Below are positions 26,370 through 35,161 of a stretch of 64,000 bases of DNA, piece by piece; position 1 is the stretch's first letter; every line of letters starts with the position of its first letter. The stretch is from Serratia rubidaea (lineage in GTDB: Bacteria > Pseudomonadota > Gammaproteobacteria > Enterobacterales > Enterobacteriaceae). The DNA lies in assembly GCA_901472405.1 (NCBI GenBank), contig LR590463.1, positions 1,364,001 through 1,428,000 on the forward strand, read 5' to 3'. Below the pieces are notes generated by a model. The model was not told the DNA's origin. It searched no databases and saw only the letters and a list, made by a program, of their open reading frames with translations. The translations under genes were made by a program, and so were the position numbers.

Positions 26370-26394
26370 TAACGTTCGATAACTAAATGTTAGT
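26370..26394. promoter_or_regulatory. Operator-like 25-mer, copy 2 (tetR promoter)
   Basis: Begins TAACGTTCGATAA and ends AATGTTAGT, same orientation as copy 1, about 90 bp before the tetR start. It would let the TetR protein regulate itself and the DUF1471 gene. Confidence 0.5.
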
Positions 26395-26482
26395 CGCTTC
26401 TCGACGTCGCCGCAATATTTTTTTATAATGAGCGTTAATTTAATTTGGCGGCGCTGACGCGGCGCGCAAGATGAGAGGGATT

Positions 26483-27127
26483 ATGACTATCAAAGAAGAG
26501 GTTGCTGCGAAGAAAACCCGCGGCAGACCGAAACAGTTTGATCGCGACCTGGCACTCGACCGCGCACTGGAGCTGTTCTGGCGTCACGGCTATGACGCCA
26601 CCTCGCTGTCCGATCTGGTTGAGGTGACCGGCGCCAAAGCGCCGACGCTGTATGCCGAATTCGGCAATAAAGAAGGGATGTTCCGCGCGGCGGTGGAGCG
26701 TTACCTGAGCAAGTACACCACCTGCACCAATCAGCTGCTGGAACAGCCGCTGCCGATCGCCGAAATCATCGACGCCTATGTGCGTTCTTCTGCCGAAGTG
26801 TTTACCGACCCGGAAACGCCGTCCGGCTGCTTTATGGTCTGCGCCTCCGCCGCGCTTTCTTCGTCATCGGACGAGGTGGCGCAGCTGCTGCTGCGCAAGC
26901 ACCATGCGCAGGAAGCCAGCCTGAAGGCCTGCTTCGACCGTAAGGTACAGCAGGGGGAGCTGTTGGCGAAGACCGATACCGCGCTGCTGGCGAAGTATGT
27001 GATGTGCACCATTGAAGGCATGTCGGTGCAGGCGCGCGAAGGGGCGAGCCGCGCAGAGCTGCTGCGCCTGGTGGACACCCTGATGATGCTCTGGCCGCGT
27101 CTGAGCCAGGTGGGCAACCCGGTCTGA
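26483..27127 (+). CDS. TetR-family regulator
   Basis: A 214-residue TetR protein. HTH at residues 20-65 (FDRDLALDRALELFWRHGYDATSLSDLVEVTGAKAPTLYAEFGNKEGMF in sequence), with C-terminal domain of the TetR_C-16/AcrR-like type containing SGCFMVCASAAL, where the cysteines could be redox- or ligand-sensitive (speculative). ATG 26483 with GAGAGGG upstream is chosen. Divergent from the DUF1471 gene across 580 bp with a shared operator-like repeat. Confidence 0.9.
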   Translation: MTIKEEVAAKKTRGRPKQFDRDLALDRALELFWRHGYDATSLSDLVEVTGAKAPTLYAEFGNKEGMFRAAVERYLSKYTTCTNQLLEQPLPIAEIIDAYVRSSAEVFTDPETPSGCFMVCASAALSSSSDEVAQLLLRKHHAQEASLKACFDRKVQQGELLAKTDTALLAKYVMCTIEGMSVQAREGASRAELLRLVDTLMMLWPRLSQVGNPV

Positions 27128-27142
27128 CCCCGCCCTGCGCCG

Positions 27143-27580
27143 TTAGCGCGGGGAAAGCGCCATATGCAGCAGCGGGTAGGGGTTGCCCTGGCCGTCCCGC
27201 GGCGAACGCCCGGTCACCACAAAGCCGTAGCGCTGGTAGAAACCGACCGCCTGCGGGTTTTGCTCATTGACATCCAGCACCAGCCCGTCGCGGCGCGCCT
27301 GTACGTGGTCCAGCAGCGCGCTGCCGAGGCCTTTGCCGCGCTGTCCGGCGTCGATAAACAGCATCTCCACCTTATTGTCATCCAGCGCGATAAAGCCGGC
27401 GGCCTGCCCGGCGATCTCCGCCACCCAGACCTCGAGCGCCGGCAGATACTGCTCGACCAGCGGCTGCAGCTCCGTCAGCTGTTGTTCCCCGATAAAGTGA
27501 TGGGTGGCGCGCACCGAACGCTGCCAGATCGCCACCAGCTGCGGATTATCCGCCGCAATACGCTCCCTGATTGTTATCAT
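27143..27580 (-). CDS. GNAT acetyltransferase, YjaB-like
   Basis: A 145-residue GNAT protein resembling E. coli YjaB (LVAIWQRSVRATHHFI, ALEVWVAEIAGQAAGFIALDD, MLFIDAGQRGKGLGSALLDH, LDVNEQNPQAVGFYQRYGFVVTGRS, GNPYPLLHM). The acetyl-CoA loop is QRGKGLG. YjaB binds CoA but has no settled substrate. Stand-alone gene. Confidence 0.88.
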   Translation of the reverse strand: MITIRERIAADNPQLVAIWQRSVRATHHFIGEQQLTELQPLVEQYLPALEVWVAEIAGQAAGFIALDDNKVEMLFIDAGQRGKGLGSALLDHVQARRDGLVLDVNEQNPQAVGFYQRYGFVVTGRSPRDGQGNPYPLLHMALSPR

Positions 27581-27823
27581 TTCCGTCTCCTGAGTTACAC
27601 TGGTCTCACTATACGTTGAAATCCGCCGCAGCGAAAATAGCGGAAAAATTCGCGTACTCGCTGAATTTTTGAGACTTTTACGCGTGATTGTGCGCCGGAA
27701 TGCGTTTTACACTGGCGAAAAGCAAAAATCCTTTTGTATCCTTTATGGTTGAAGCGTCAGCTTTGACGATTTTGGACAGTGCGCAGCGAGCCTATGCTGC
27801 GCCGTGACCCCTATTGAGGTGAT

Positions 27824-28927
27824 ATGAACGAGTCATATGTACTTGCTGAAGTCAGTAATGATAACCAGACGCTGACGGCGGTGGTTCAGCAAGATCACCG
27901 GGCTGCCTATTTTTATATTTATCCTGCCGACGCCTTCAGCGAGCGTTTTCAGGTGCGCGCCTGCTGGCTGCGCAATCTGGCGGCCGCGCCGCTGCAGGAA
28001 GACCGCGCCGCGCTGGAGATGGGACAGCCGCCGATGCTGGCCGCCGAGTTTTGCCGTAACCTGGAGGGCGAAGCGCCGCTGCAGCCGGACGGCCTGCAGG
28101 TTATCTGGAACGAAAGCGACGACGGCGCGGCGCTGTGGTATTACGGCCAACTGCTGGCGGTGATCCCCGGCTGGAGCCTGTATATCGACCATTCGGTGTG
28201 CTATTCGGCCAGCTGCATCAAAGAAAGCCCGCTGGCCTATCCGCTGGGTTCCGCCTCCACCAACACGCAATATGCGCAGGCCGAGGCCACCCGTCAGTTC
28301 TGGCGGCGCTGGCAGCGTGAAGAGGGCAACCCGTGGCCGAAAATGCAGAGCGAGTATATGGCGCGCTACGAACAGCATTTCGGCCCGTCGGTGAAGTATT
28401 ACGCCATCGATCAGGGCAAGTGGCCGCCGATGGCGATCACTCAGCACGAGCGCGACGGCATCTACTATTTCCTCACCATGGGCGTCAGCATCCGGCCGAT
28501 GCCGTGGATGGAGATTCTGTTTAACGACGATGCGTCCCTGTACCGGCGTATTGAGATGGGGATCGCCATCGACGGTCAGTACATGAACGAAGAGAACGCG
28601 GTGCAGATGGCCAGCGCGCTGGCCGGCGTGGCGCACGTGCCCTGGGCGCAGATCACCTGGTTCGGTGAAGGGCATACGCTGGCGTCGGAAGTGGCGCCGC
28701 AGGGCTATGAAGGCTACTTGCTGTCGTCGTCGTTTTATCCGCACCAGCAGTACCTGACGCTGCCGCCGCAGCAGGGCGACCCGGTCAATCTGCTGTGGGC
28801 CAGCCCGGTGTTCGCCGGCGAGCGCGAGCTGGCGCAGGCGACGCCGAACGGCGGCCATGAGCTGGTCAGCCGGCTGCGTGAGCAGGGCGTGGACCACATC
28901 TTCCGGCCGCGTCAGCCGCTGGCGTGA
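27824..28927 (+). CDS. Suppressor-of-fused (SUFU) domain protein
   Basis: A 367-residue protein. The C-terminal half (about 185-360) carries SUFU-domain features: YYAIDQGKWPPMAITQHERDGIYYFLTMGVSIRPMPW in two stretches, YRRIEMGIAIDG, VPWAQITWFGEGHTL, YLLSSSFYPHQQ. The N-terminal half is a separate conserved bacterial region with SCIKESPLAYPLG. Bacterial SUFU proteins are often immunity proteins of toxin systems or of unknown role. No toxin gene is adjacent. GAGGTGAT gives a good ribosome site. The cysteine hydrolase gene follows by 31 bp. Confidence 0.82.
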   Translation: MNESYVLAEVSNDNQTLTAVVQQDHRAAYFYIYPADAFSERFQVRACWLRNLAAAPLQEDRAALEMGQPPMLAAEFCRNLEGEAPLQPDGLQVIWNESDDGAALWYYGQLLAVIPGWSLYIDHSVCYSASCIKESPLAYPLGSASTNTQYAQAEATRQFWRRWQREEGNPWPKMQSEYMARYEQHFGPSVKYYAIDQGKWPPMAITQHERDGIYYFLTMGVSIRPMPWMEILFNDDASLYRRIEMGIAIDGQYMNEENAVQMASALAGVAHVPWAQITWFGEGHTLASEVAPQGYEGYLLSSSFYPHQQYLTLPPQQGDPVNLLWASPVFAGERELAQATPNGGHELVSRLREQGVDHIFRPRQPLA

Positions 28928-28958
28928 ATCGGTTTTTCCACCTATTGGGCGAAGCATT

Positions 28959-29486
28959 ATGCAATCAGCGTTGTTGATTATTGATGTGCAGAAGGGACTG
29001 TTTGTACCACCGCCGGCGGATGCCGACGCGGTGATTGAGCGTATTAACCAGCTGAGCGCGCGGGCGCGCCAGTCCGGCGTGCCGGTGATTTTTGTCCAGC
29101 ACCAGACCGCCGACCAGGAACTGGCGCACGGCAGCGACGGCTGGCAGATTGAGCCGCGCCTGCAGGTGACGGACACGGATCTGCGGGTGGAAAAAACCAC
29201 GCCGGATTCATTCCTGCGCACCAACCTGCAGGCGCTGCTGGAGCAGCATGGCGTAACGCAGCTGGTGATTTGCGGCTACTCCACGGAGTACTGCGTAGAC
29301 AGCACCACGCGCCGCGCGGCCGGCCACGGCTATCCGGTCGTGTTGGCGGCGGATGCGCATACCAGCCATGACAAAGCGCACGCCAGCGGCGCATGGATCC
29401 GCAATCACCACAATGCGGCGCTGTCGAGTATGGAAAGTTTCGGCGTGCCGATCCGCGCCGTACCCGCGGCGGAGATTCAGTTCTGA
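28959..29486 (+). CDS. Cytoplasmic isochorismatase-family cysteine hydrolase
   Basis: A 175-residue hydrolase with the family triad: Asp in ALLIIDVQKGLF, Lys in RVEKTTPDSF and Cys in ICGYSTEYCVDSTTRRA. No signal peptide. Family members act on nicotinamide, carbamates or similar amides; the YecD/PncA-like group is the closest by pattern. It follows the SUFU gene by 31 bp and is probably co-transcribed. Confidence 0.88.
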   Translation: MQSALLIIDVQKGLFVPPPADADAVIERINQLSARARQSGVPVIFVQHQTADQELAHGSDGWQIEPRLQVTDTDLRVEKTTPDSFLRTNLQALLEQHGVTQLVICGYSTEYCVDSTTRRAAGHGYPVVLAADAHTSHDKAHASGAWIRNHHNAALSSMESFGVPIRAVPAAEIQF

Positions 29487-29489
29487 TCT

Positions 29490-29519
29490 AAAACGGAGCG
29501 CCGCCCGGCGCTCCGTTTT
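29490..29519. terminator. Strong bidirectional terminator
   Basis: A 14-bp perfect stem with AAAA at its base and TTTT at the other side (AAAACGGAGCGCCG arm, CC loop) lies between two converging genes and would serve both. Confidence 0.85.
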
Positions 29520-29522
29520 GCC

Positions 29523-30394
29523 TTACAGACCGCCGCGACGCGCCGCCACGTTGGCCAGCGCCGCCCAGTCCAGATCGCCCTCGCCGTGGGCGATCGCATC
29601 CAGAAAATTATCTTTCAGCACGCTGGCGAACGGCAGCGGCGTATGGCTGTTGCCGCCGGCCTCCAGCGCCAGCCCCACGTCTTTCATCCCCAGCGTCAGT
29701 TTAAAACCCGCCGGCTGATAGTTCTCCGCGGCGATCAGCGCACCGTAGCCCTGATAGGCGGGGCCGCAAACAGGGTGCCGGTCAGCATCTGCAGGTAATC
29801 CGCGCCGGACACGCCGTGGTTGCGCACCAGCGCGCTGCCTTCCGCCATCGCCTCAATGGCGCTCGCCAGCGTGAAGTTGGCGGCGATTTTAACGATATTG
29901 GCCTGCTCCGGCCGCTCGCCGAACGACCAGGTGCGCTGCCCCAGCACGTCGAGCAGCGGCTGCACCCGCGCCAGCAGCGCCGGGTCGCCGGCGGCCAGAA
30001 TATTGAGCCGGCCGGCGGCGGCGACATCAGGGCGGCCGAGCACCGGCGCCGCCAGATAGCCGACGCCGTGCTGCTGATGCAGCGCCGCCAGCCGCTGCGC
30101 CAGCGCCACGGAAATGGTCGCCATATTGACGTGCGCCGCGCCGGGCTGCATCTGCGCCAGCAGGCCGCTGGTCACCACCACCTGCTCCAGCGCCGCGTCG
30201 TTGGCCAGCATGGTGAACAAGATATCGACCCCGGCCAGATCGGCGGGCTGCGCCGCCAGCTGTGCGCCGGCGTCGACCAGCGGTTGCGCCGCCTGCGGCG
30301 AACGGTTCCACACCGTCAGCGGGTAACCGGCCTGCAGCAGATTATGGGCCATGGCGCGGCCCATACCGCCCAGCCCGGCAAATCCGATTTTCAT
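29523..30394 (-). pseudogene. 3-hydroxyisobutyrate-dehydrogenase-like NAD(P) oxidoreductase, frameshifted
   Basis: From ATG 30394 the frame gives the Rossmann start MKIGFAGLGGMGRAMAHNLL and a normal beta-hydroxyacid dehydrogenase core with the catalytic Lys in EQANIVKIAANFTLASAIEAMAE. At about 29762 one base is missing, and the other frame continues YQGYGALIAAENYQPAGFKLTLGMKDVGLALE to the stop at 29523. Rejoined it is a normal family member of about 290 residues. Possible substrates are 3-hydroxyisobutyrate, glyoxylate or succinic semialdehyde. Confidence 0.82.
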
Positions 30395-30487
30395 GATGCG
30401 CTCCTGTTGTGAAGTAATGGCTTAACCCTAGCGCAGCGCGGCGGGAACGCAACGCCGGCAATGTAACGCTTTCCTTCTGTGCAGCAG

Positions 30488-30509
30488 GGCGGCGCAGAGG
30501 CGCGCCGCC
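30488..30509 (-). terminator. Hairpin downstream of lgoT
   Basis: An 8-bp stem GGCGGCGC/GCGCCGCC with a 6-nt loop lies 8 bp beyond the lgoT stop; no T-run is visible. Confidence 0.35.
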
Positions 30510-30516
30510 GGCAATA

Positions 30517-31872
30517 TCAGCGGGCGTCGGTGATGGGGCGTTTCACCACCAGCAGGTAGGAGAGCGCGCCGATCAGGGTAAAGCAGGAGCACAGGGTCAG
30601 CGCCAGGCTGAACGAGTGGGTGGTATCGAGGATCCAGCCGGTCACTACCGGCGCAAACGAGGCGAAGATAAAGCTGGCGAAGTTCTGGATGCTGCCCACC
30701 GAGGCGGTCATGCGCGGGGTGACCGACACGTGGATCAGCCCCCAGCAGGAGGTGCCGGCGAAGTGGATGCAGAACAGCGCCATGCCGATCAGCGTCACCG
30801 CGCTGCTGGTGGTGGTGGCCTGCGCCACCACCGAGGTAAAGGCGGCGGACAGCAGCATGCCGGAGACGATGCACAGCTTGCGGCTTTTAACCGGCTCCAT
30901 GCCGCGTCTGACCAGAAAATCGGTGACATAGCCATTGGACAGCATGCCGGCGGCGCCGAACAGAAACGGAATGGCGGCCAGCAGCCCGGTGCTTTTCAGA
31001 TCCAGATGGTAGGTGGTCTGCAGGTAGCCGGGCAGCCAGGCGAGATACAGCCAGGCGGTGTAGTTGATGCCGCTAAAGCCGATCATCATGCCCCACATGG
31101 TGCGGTTTCTGAACAGCGCGCGCCACTCCTTAAAGCTCATCGGCTCGCGGCGGGCGCTGACGCTGCCGGCGTTGAGGTAGCTCTGCTCCTGGGTGCTGAG
31201 ATCGACGTCCTGCCGGTTGCGTACAGCAGGTACCAGCCGATGGACAGGGCGATGCCAGCAGGCCGATGGTGATAAACATGCCGCGCCAGCCGAACACCAG
31301 CATCATGGCGGTCAGGATCGGCGGCTGATCGCCAGGCCAATGGTGGAGGCGGCGTTGAAAATGCCCATCGGCAATACCGCGCTGTTTGATATTGAACCAG
31401 TCATTGATCACCTTGACGCCGCACGGTTCATCGGCGCTTCGCCGATGCCCAGCCCGATGCGCACCCAGATAAACTGGTAAAGTTCTGGATCATGCCCGAC
31501 AGCGTCTGGAACAGCGACCAGACGAACATGCCGAGGCCCAGCATAATACGCGGCCCCTTGCGGTCCAGCAGCGGGCCGCAGGGCAGCTGGGCGAGGCCGT
31601 AGGCCAGCGAAAAGGCAGACAGCAGCAGGCCGATTTCCGTGCCGCTCAGCCCCATCTCATCGCGGATGGTGGAGTTGGCGACCGACAGCGAACTGCGGTC
31701 GAGAAAGTTTGATGATGGCGGCTAAAAACAGCAGCAGCATCGCGGTGGTCTGAATTTTTTTAAGGCGTGCGGAGCGCACCAGCGCGCCGTCGGGAGGCAT
31801 AGGAACGATCGTGTCGGCCGCGTCCGGCTCGGCGGCCGTCGGGCGGGGGGCGGTATGCGTTTTTTCCATCAT
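30517..31872 (-). pseudogene. lgoT: L-galactonate MFS transporter LgoT, several frameshifts
   Basis: The span equals 452 codons, the length of E. coli LgoT (YjjL). Pieces in different frames match it in order: ARLKKIQTTAMLLLFLAAII, GLSGTEIGLLLSAFSLAYGLAQLPCGPLLDRKGPR, MINDWFNIKQRG, ILTAMMLVFGWRGMFITIG, then EWRALFRNRTMWGMMIGFSGINYTAWLYLAWLPGYLQ and the C-terminus. At least four frame changes fall between 31130 and 31700. Anion:cation symporter family, 12 segments. It imports L-galactonate for LgoD. The break density suggests local low sequence quality rather than decay. Confidence 0.85.
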
Positions 31873-32056
31873 TGTCTCCAGAATTCCACGTTAATAATAT
31901 TTATCGTTGGGGGATAGCCCGGGATGCAGGGAAGGCCAGCGTTGGCCGTTAATCAGCCTAAATGGCGCGTTTCGCCGCCGAATCCGGGGCGTGCGGGTTC
32001 CGTGCGGCAGATAGGCTTTTCCCGTTTTTTATCGGTTTTTTATTACCGGATGGGCG

Positions 32057-32965
32057 TCAGGAGGCGGGGCGGGCGAGGGAGCGAATCATCGACTGTTTGG
32101 CGCTGTCGAGATGGCGGTGCAGCGCGTGGGTGGCCTGCTGGTCGTTGCGGCAGATCAGCGCGCTGAGGATCGCCATATGCTCCTCGATGGCGATGATATT
32201 GCGCTGCTTGAGATCGCGGGCGTCCCACTGATAGTGGAAGTGGAAAATCACCGAGATAATCTCCAGCGACTGGTTGAAAAACGGGTTATTGGCGGCGGAG
32301 AGGATCAGGCGATGGAAGTCGCTGTCCAGCGCGGAAAACTGCCGGTAGTGCTGGCTGATGGTGTCGCGCAGCTCCCGGTGGCGGCGCAGCAGCTCCCTGG
32401 CCTGCAGCCAGCGCGCGTCGCCGGCCGGCAGGTTGAGAAAGCGCGACAGCGCATGGGTTTCCAGGATCTGGCGCAGTTCGAACAGCTGTTCGGCATACTG
32501 GCGGTCGAAGGTTTTCAGGCACCACTGCCCGCGTTTGACGTTGTCGAGCAGCCGGTAGCGGCTCAGGCGCAGCAAAAACTCCCGCACCACCACCGGGCTG
32601 ACGTTCATCTGACGCGCCAGCTGCAGCTCGCTGAAACTGTCGCCGGCGCGCAGCTGCTGCTGGTTAATCAGCTGAAAGAACGCCTGCTCGAAGCGCTCAC
32701 TCTGCGCAACCGGCGACTGCTCGCGGCAGTCGAACCCCTCCTCCTGCTGCGGCAGGCGCACGATGGCGTAGCCGCCGTCCTGCGGCGCCAGCACGCCGCT
32801 CTGCTGGAAGTGCGCCAGCGCGTGGCGCACCGTGGTGCGGCTGATATTGTACATCTCGGCCAGTGCGGCCTGGGAGGGCAGCGGTGAGCTCAGGTGCCCC
32901 TGAATCATGCCGTCAATCATCTGATTGATCACCGTCTGCCGCAGGTTTTGCGTTCTGCTCATCAC
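32057..32965 (-). CDS. lgoR: L-galactonate regulator LgoR, double winged-helix GntR protein
   Basis: A 302-residue protein strongly resembling E. coli LgoR (YjjM): SRTQNLRQTVINQMIDGMIQGHL, PLPSQAALAEMYNISRTTVRHAL, then a second winged helix FEQAFFQLINQQQLRAGDSFSELQLARQMNVSPVVVREFLL, and an FCD domain ending SLEIISVIFHFHYQWDARDLKQRNIIAIEEHM across its last helices. Two DNA-binding domains in one chain is unusual for GntR proteins. It lies between lgoT (same strand) and lgoD (divergent) and should control both. Confidence 0.92.
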   Translation of the reverse strand: MMSRTQNLRQTVINQMIDGMIQGHLSSPLPSQAALAEMYNISRTTVRHALAHFQQSGVLAPQDGGYAIVRLPQQEEGFDCREQSPVAQSERFEQAFFQLINQQQLRAGDSFSELQLARQMNVSPVVVREFLLRLSRYRLLDNVKRGQWCLKTFDRQYAEQLFELRQILETHALSRFLNLPAGDARWLQARELLRRHRELRDTISQHYRQFSALDSDFHRLILSAANNPFFNQSLEIISVIFHFHYQWDARDLKQRNIIAIEEHMAILSALICRNDQQATHALHRHLDSAKQSMIRSLARPAS

Positions 32966-32993
32966 GTCCCTCTGCGGTTTTTTCTGGCATTTA

Positions 32994-33013
32994 AAACCAA
33001 TTTAAAACGGTTT
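32994..33013. promoter_or_regulatory. Candidate LgoR operator in the lgoR-lgoD gap
   Basis: Inverted AAACC (32994-32998) and GGTTT (33009-33013) half-sites flank an AT-rich ATTTAAAA centre in the divergent promoter region. Assignment to LgoR is by position only. Confidence 0.35.
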
Positions 33014-33104
33014 ATTTGGCGATGAATCACACTTCGACAGGGGAAAAGCGCGACGCGGGCGTTTTTTATTGAATAACAAACGCCAGATCACGGGAGGAAT
33101 CATC

Positions 33105-34130
33105 ATGAGCACAATGAACACACTGATTTGTCAGCAGCCGAAGCAGCTGGTTTATCAACAGCGACCGGTGCCGACCGCCGCAGCGGGCGAGGCGCTGTTG
33201 CAGATACATACCGTCGGCATCTGCGGCACCGATATTCACGCCTGGGCGGGCAATCAGCCATTTTTCGCCTACCCGCGGGTACTGGGCCATGAAATCTGCG
33301 GCCATATCGTCGGCCTGGGCGACGGCGTCGCCGGCTGGCGGGTCGGGCAGCGGGTGGCGGTGATGCCTTACCTGTTCTGCGGCGGCTGCGCCGCCTGCCA
33401 GAGCGGCCGCGGCAACTGCTGCGAAAATATTTCGGTGATCGGCGTGCATCAGGACGGCGGTTTTTGTGAATACCTCAGCGTGCCGGTCAGCAACCTGCTG
33501 GCGGTTGACGATCTGGCGCCGGAAAGCGCCGCGCTGATTGAACCGTTCGCCATCAGCGCCCATGCGGTGCGGCGCGCGGCGGTGACGCCGGGCGATCAAC
33601 TGCTGGTGGTCGGCGCCGGGCCGATCGGGCTGGGCGTGGCGGCGATCGCCCGCGCCGACGGCGCGCAGGTGGTGGTGGCCGATACCAGCGCGGAACGCCG
33701 CGCCCATGCGGCGCAGGTGCTGGAGGTGGCGACGCTGGACCCGGCGGACGCCGGTTTCGACGCCGCGCTGCGCGCACAGTTTTCCGGCATGCTGGCGGCC
33801 AAGGTGATCGACGCCACCGGCAACCGGCTGGCGATGAATCACTGCGTCAACCTGATTCGCCACGGCGGCAGCATCGTGTTCGTCGGGCTGTTTAAAGGGG
33901 AGTTCAGCATCGACGACCCGGAATTTCACAAAAAAGAGACCACCCTGATGGGCAGCCGCAACGCGACGCATGAAGACTTCGCCAAAGTCGGCCGGCTGAT
34001 GGCGGCGGGCAAAATCAGCGCCGGGATGATGCTGTCGCACCACTTTGCCTTTGATACTCTGGCCGAGCGCTATGAGCGCGACGTTATCAACAACCGCGCG
34101 CTGATCAAGGGGGTGATCCACTTCCGCTGA
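33105..34130 (+). CDS. lgoD: L-galactonate 5-dehydrogenase LgoD
   Basis: A 341-residue zinc-dependent dehydrogenase matching E. coli LgoD (YjjN): MSTMNTLICQQPKQLVYQQR, VGICGTDIHAWAGNQPFFAYPRVLGHEICG along the catalytic zinc site, the structural-zinc loop CGGCAACQSGRGNCC, ISVIGVHQDGGF, and VVGAGPIGLGVAAIARADGAQ for NAD binding. It oxidises L-galactonate to D-tagaturonate, feeding the hexuronate pathway. The ATG at 33105 has GGGAGGAAT upstream. Confidence 0.95.
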   Translation: MSTMNTLICQQPKQLVYQQRPVPTAAAGEALLQIHTVGICGTDIHAWAGNQPFFAYPRVLGHEICGHIVGLGDGVAGWRVGQRVAVMPYLFCGGCAACQSGRGNCCENISVIGVHQDGGFCEYLSVPVSNLLAVDDLAPESAALIEPFAISAHAVRRAAVTPGDQLLVVGAGPIGLGVAAIARADGAQVVVADTSAERRAHAAQVLEVATLDPADAGFDAALRAQFSGMLAAKVIDATGNRLAMNHCVNLIRHGGSIVFVGLFKGEFSIDDPEFHKKETTLMGSRNATHEDFAKVGRLMAAGKISAGMMLSHHFAFDTLAERYERDVINNRALIKGVIHFR

Positions 34131-34206
34131 GCGCGCCGTTTTTCGCCCGGCCGGCCGGCGAGATATCACACCGCCGTCACCTCCCCGCCATCAAACCATC
34201 ATCCCA

Positions 34207-34224
34207 GTGTCATAAATTTATCCC
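34207..34224 (+). promoter_or_regulatory. Pho-box-like site before phnC
   Basis: GTGTCATAAATTTATCCC agrees with the Pho-box consensus (CTGTCATAAATCTGTCAY) in 14 of 18 positions, including the full TGTCATAAAT core. It lies 47 bp before the phosphonate transporter genes, where PhoB control is expected. Confidence 0.5.
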
Positions 34225-34270
34225 TAAATAGGTGCCCATCACCCATCGCCAACCTAATGAGATACGGCAT

Positions 34271-35104
34271 ATGGCTCAGGCACTATTAAAACTGGCACCG
34301 AGCGACTTCCCGCCCGTGCAGACCCGTACGCGTCGCAAAGTTCTGGAAGTGAAAGGATTGGGCAAAGCCTATAAGGCGCAGCAGCGTGTGCTGGACGATA
34401 TCAACTTTTCTCTGCACGCCGGTGAGTTTGTGGCGGTGATCGGCCGCTCCGGCGCCGGTAAATCGACCCTGCTGCATACCCTGAACGGCACCATTCCTTC
34501 CAGCTGCGGCGAGATGCTGCATATCGACCCGCAGGGTGCGGCGCAGGATATCGCCCAGCTGTCGGCGCGAGAGATGCGCAGCTGGCGCGCCCGCTGCGGC
34601 ATGATTTTCCAGGATTTTTGCCTGGTGCCGCGGCTGGACGTGATCACCAACGTGCTGCTGGGACGGCTCAGCCACACCTCGACGCTGAAATCGTTCTTCA
34701 AGATCTTCGACGATGCCGACCGGGCGCGCGCTATCGAGCTGCTGCAGTGGCTCAATATGCTGCCGCACGCCCTGCAGCGGGCGGAAAACCTGTCCGGCGG
34801 CCAGATGCAGCGCGTGGCGATCTGTCGCGCACTGATGCAGAACCCGCAGATCCTGCTGGCGGATGAGCCGGTGGCGTCGCTGGATCCGAAAAACACCCGG
34901 CGCATCATGGACGCGCTGCACAAAGTGAGCGAAGACGGCATCGCGGTAATGGTCAACCTGCACTCGGTCGAACTGGTGCAAGAGTACTGCGGGCGAGTGA
35001 TCGGCATCGCTCAGGGAAAAATTATTTTTGACGGCCATCCGTCGCAGCTCGATGAGCAGATTCTGCACCAGCTGTACGGCGAGGAAGCGAGCCAGATCCA
35101 TTGA
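34271..35104 (+). CDS. phnC: Phosphonate ABC transporter ATP-binding protein
   Basis: A 277-residue ATPase of the PhnC type: Walker [12 protein letters not shown] (about residue 68), Q-loop [20 protein letters not shown], signature [13 protein letters not shown], Walker [14 protein letters not shown]-loop [19 protein letters not shown]. It has an N-terminal extension of about 25 residues compared with typical PhnC. First gene of phnC-phnD-phnE-phnE. No C-P lyase genes are in the window, so the phosphonate, or phosphite, is processed by enzymes encoded elsewhere. Confidence 0.93.
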   Translation: MAQALLKLAPSDFPPVQTRTRRKVLEVKGLGKAYKAQQRVLDDINFSLHAGEFVAVIGRSGAGKSTLLHTLNGTIPSSCGEMLHIDPQGAAQDIAQLSAREMRSWRARCGMIFQDFCLVPRLDVITNVLLGRLSHTSTLKSFFKIFDDADRARAIELLQWLNMLPHALQRAENLSGGQMQRVAICRALMQNPQILLADEPVASLDPKNTRRIMDALHKVSEDGIAVMVNLHSVELVQEYCGRVIGIAQGKIIFDGHPSQLDEQILHQLYGEEASQIH

Positions 35105-35161
35105 TCGCCGGAGAGCGGCGGGTACGTTTTTACCGTGATTTTTACACACACAGGGCATGAG

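Larger units (their letters stand above)
25902..26482. other. Long AT-rich control region between DUF1471 and tetR genes
   Basis: About 580 bp with no supported gene. Both ends carry near-identical operator-like repeats; the centre contains a short GC-rich patch (about 26100-26280) and flanking AT-rich stretches typical of promoters. A small palindrome CAACGTTG lies at 26341-26348. Confidence 0.5.
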
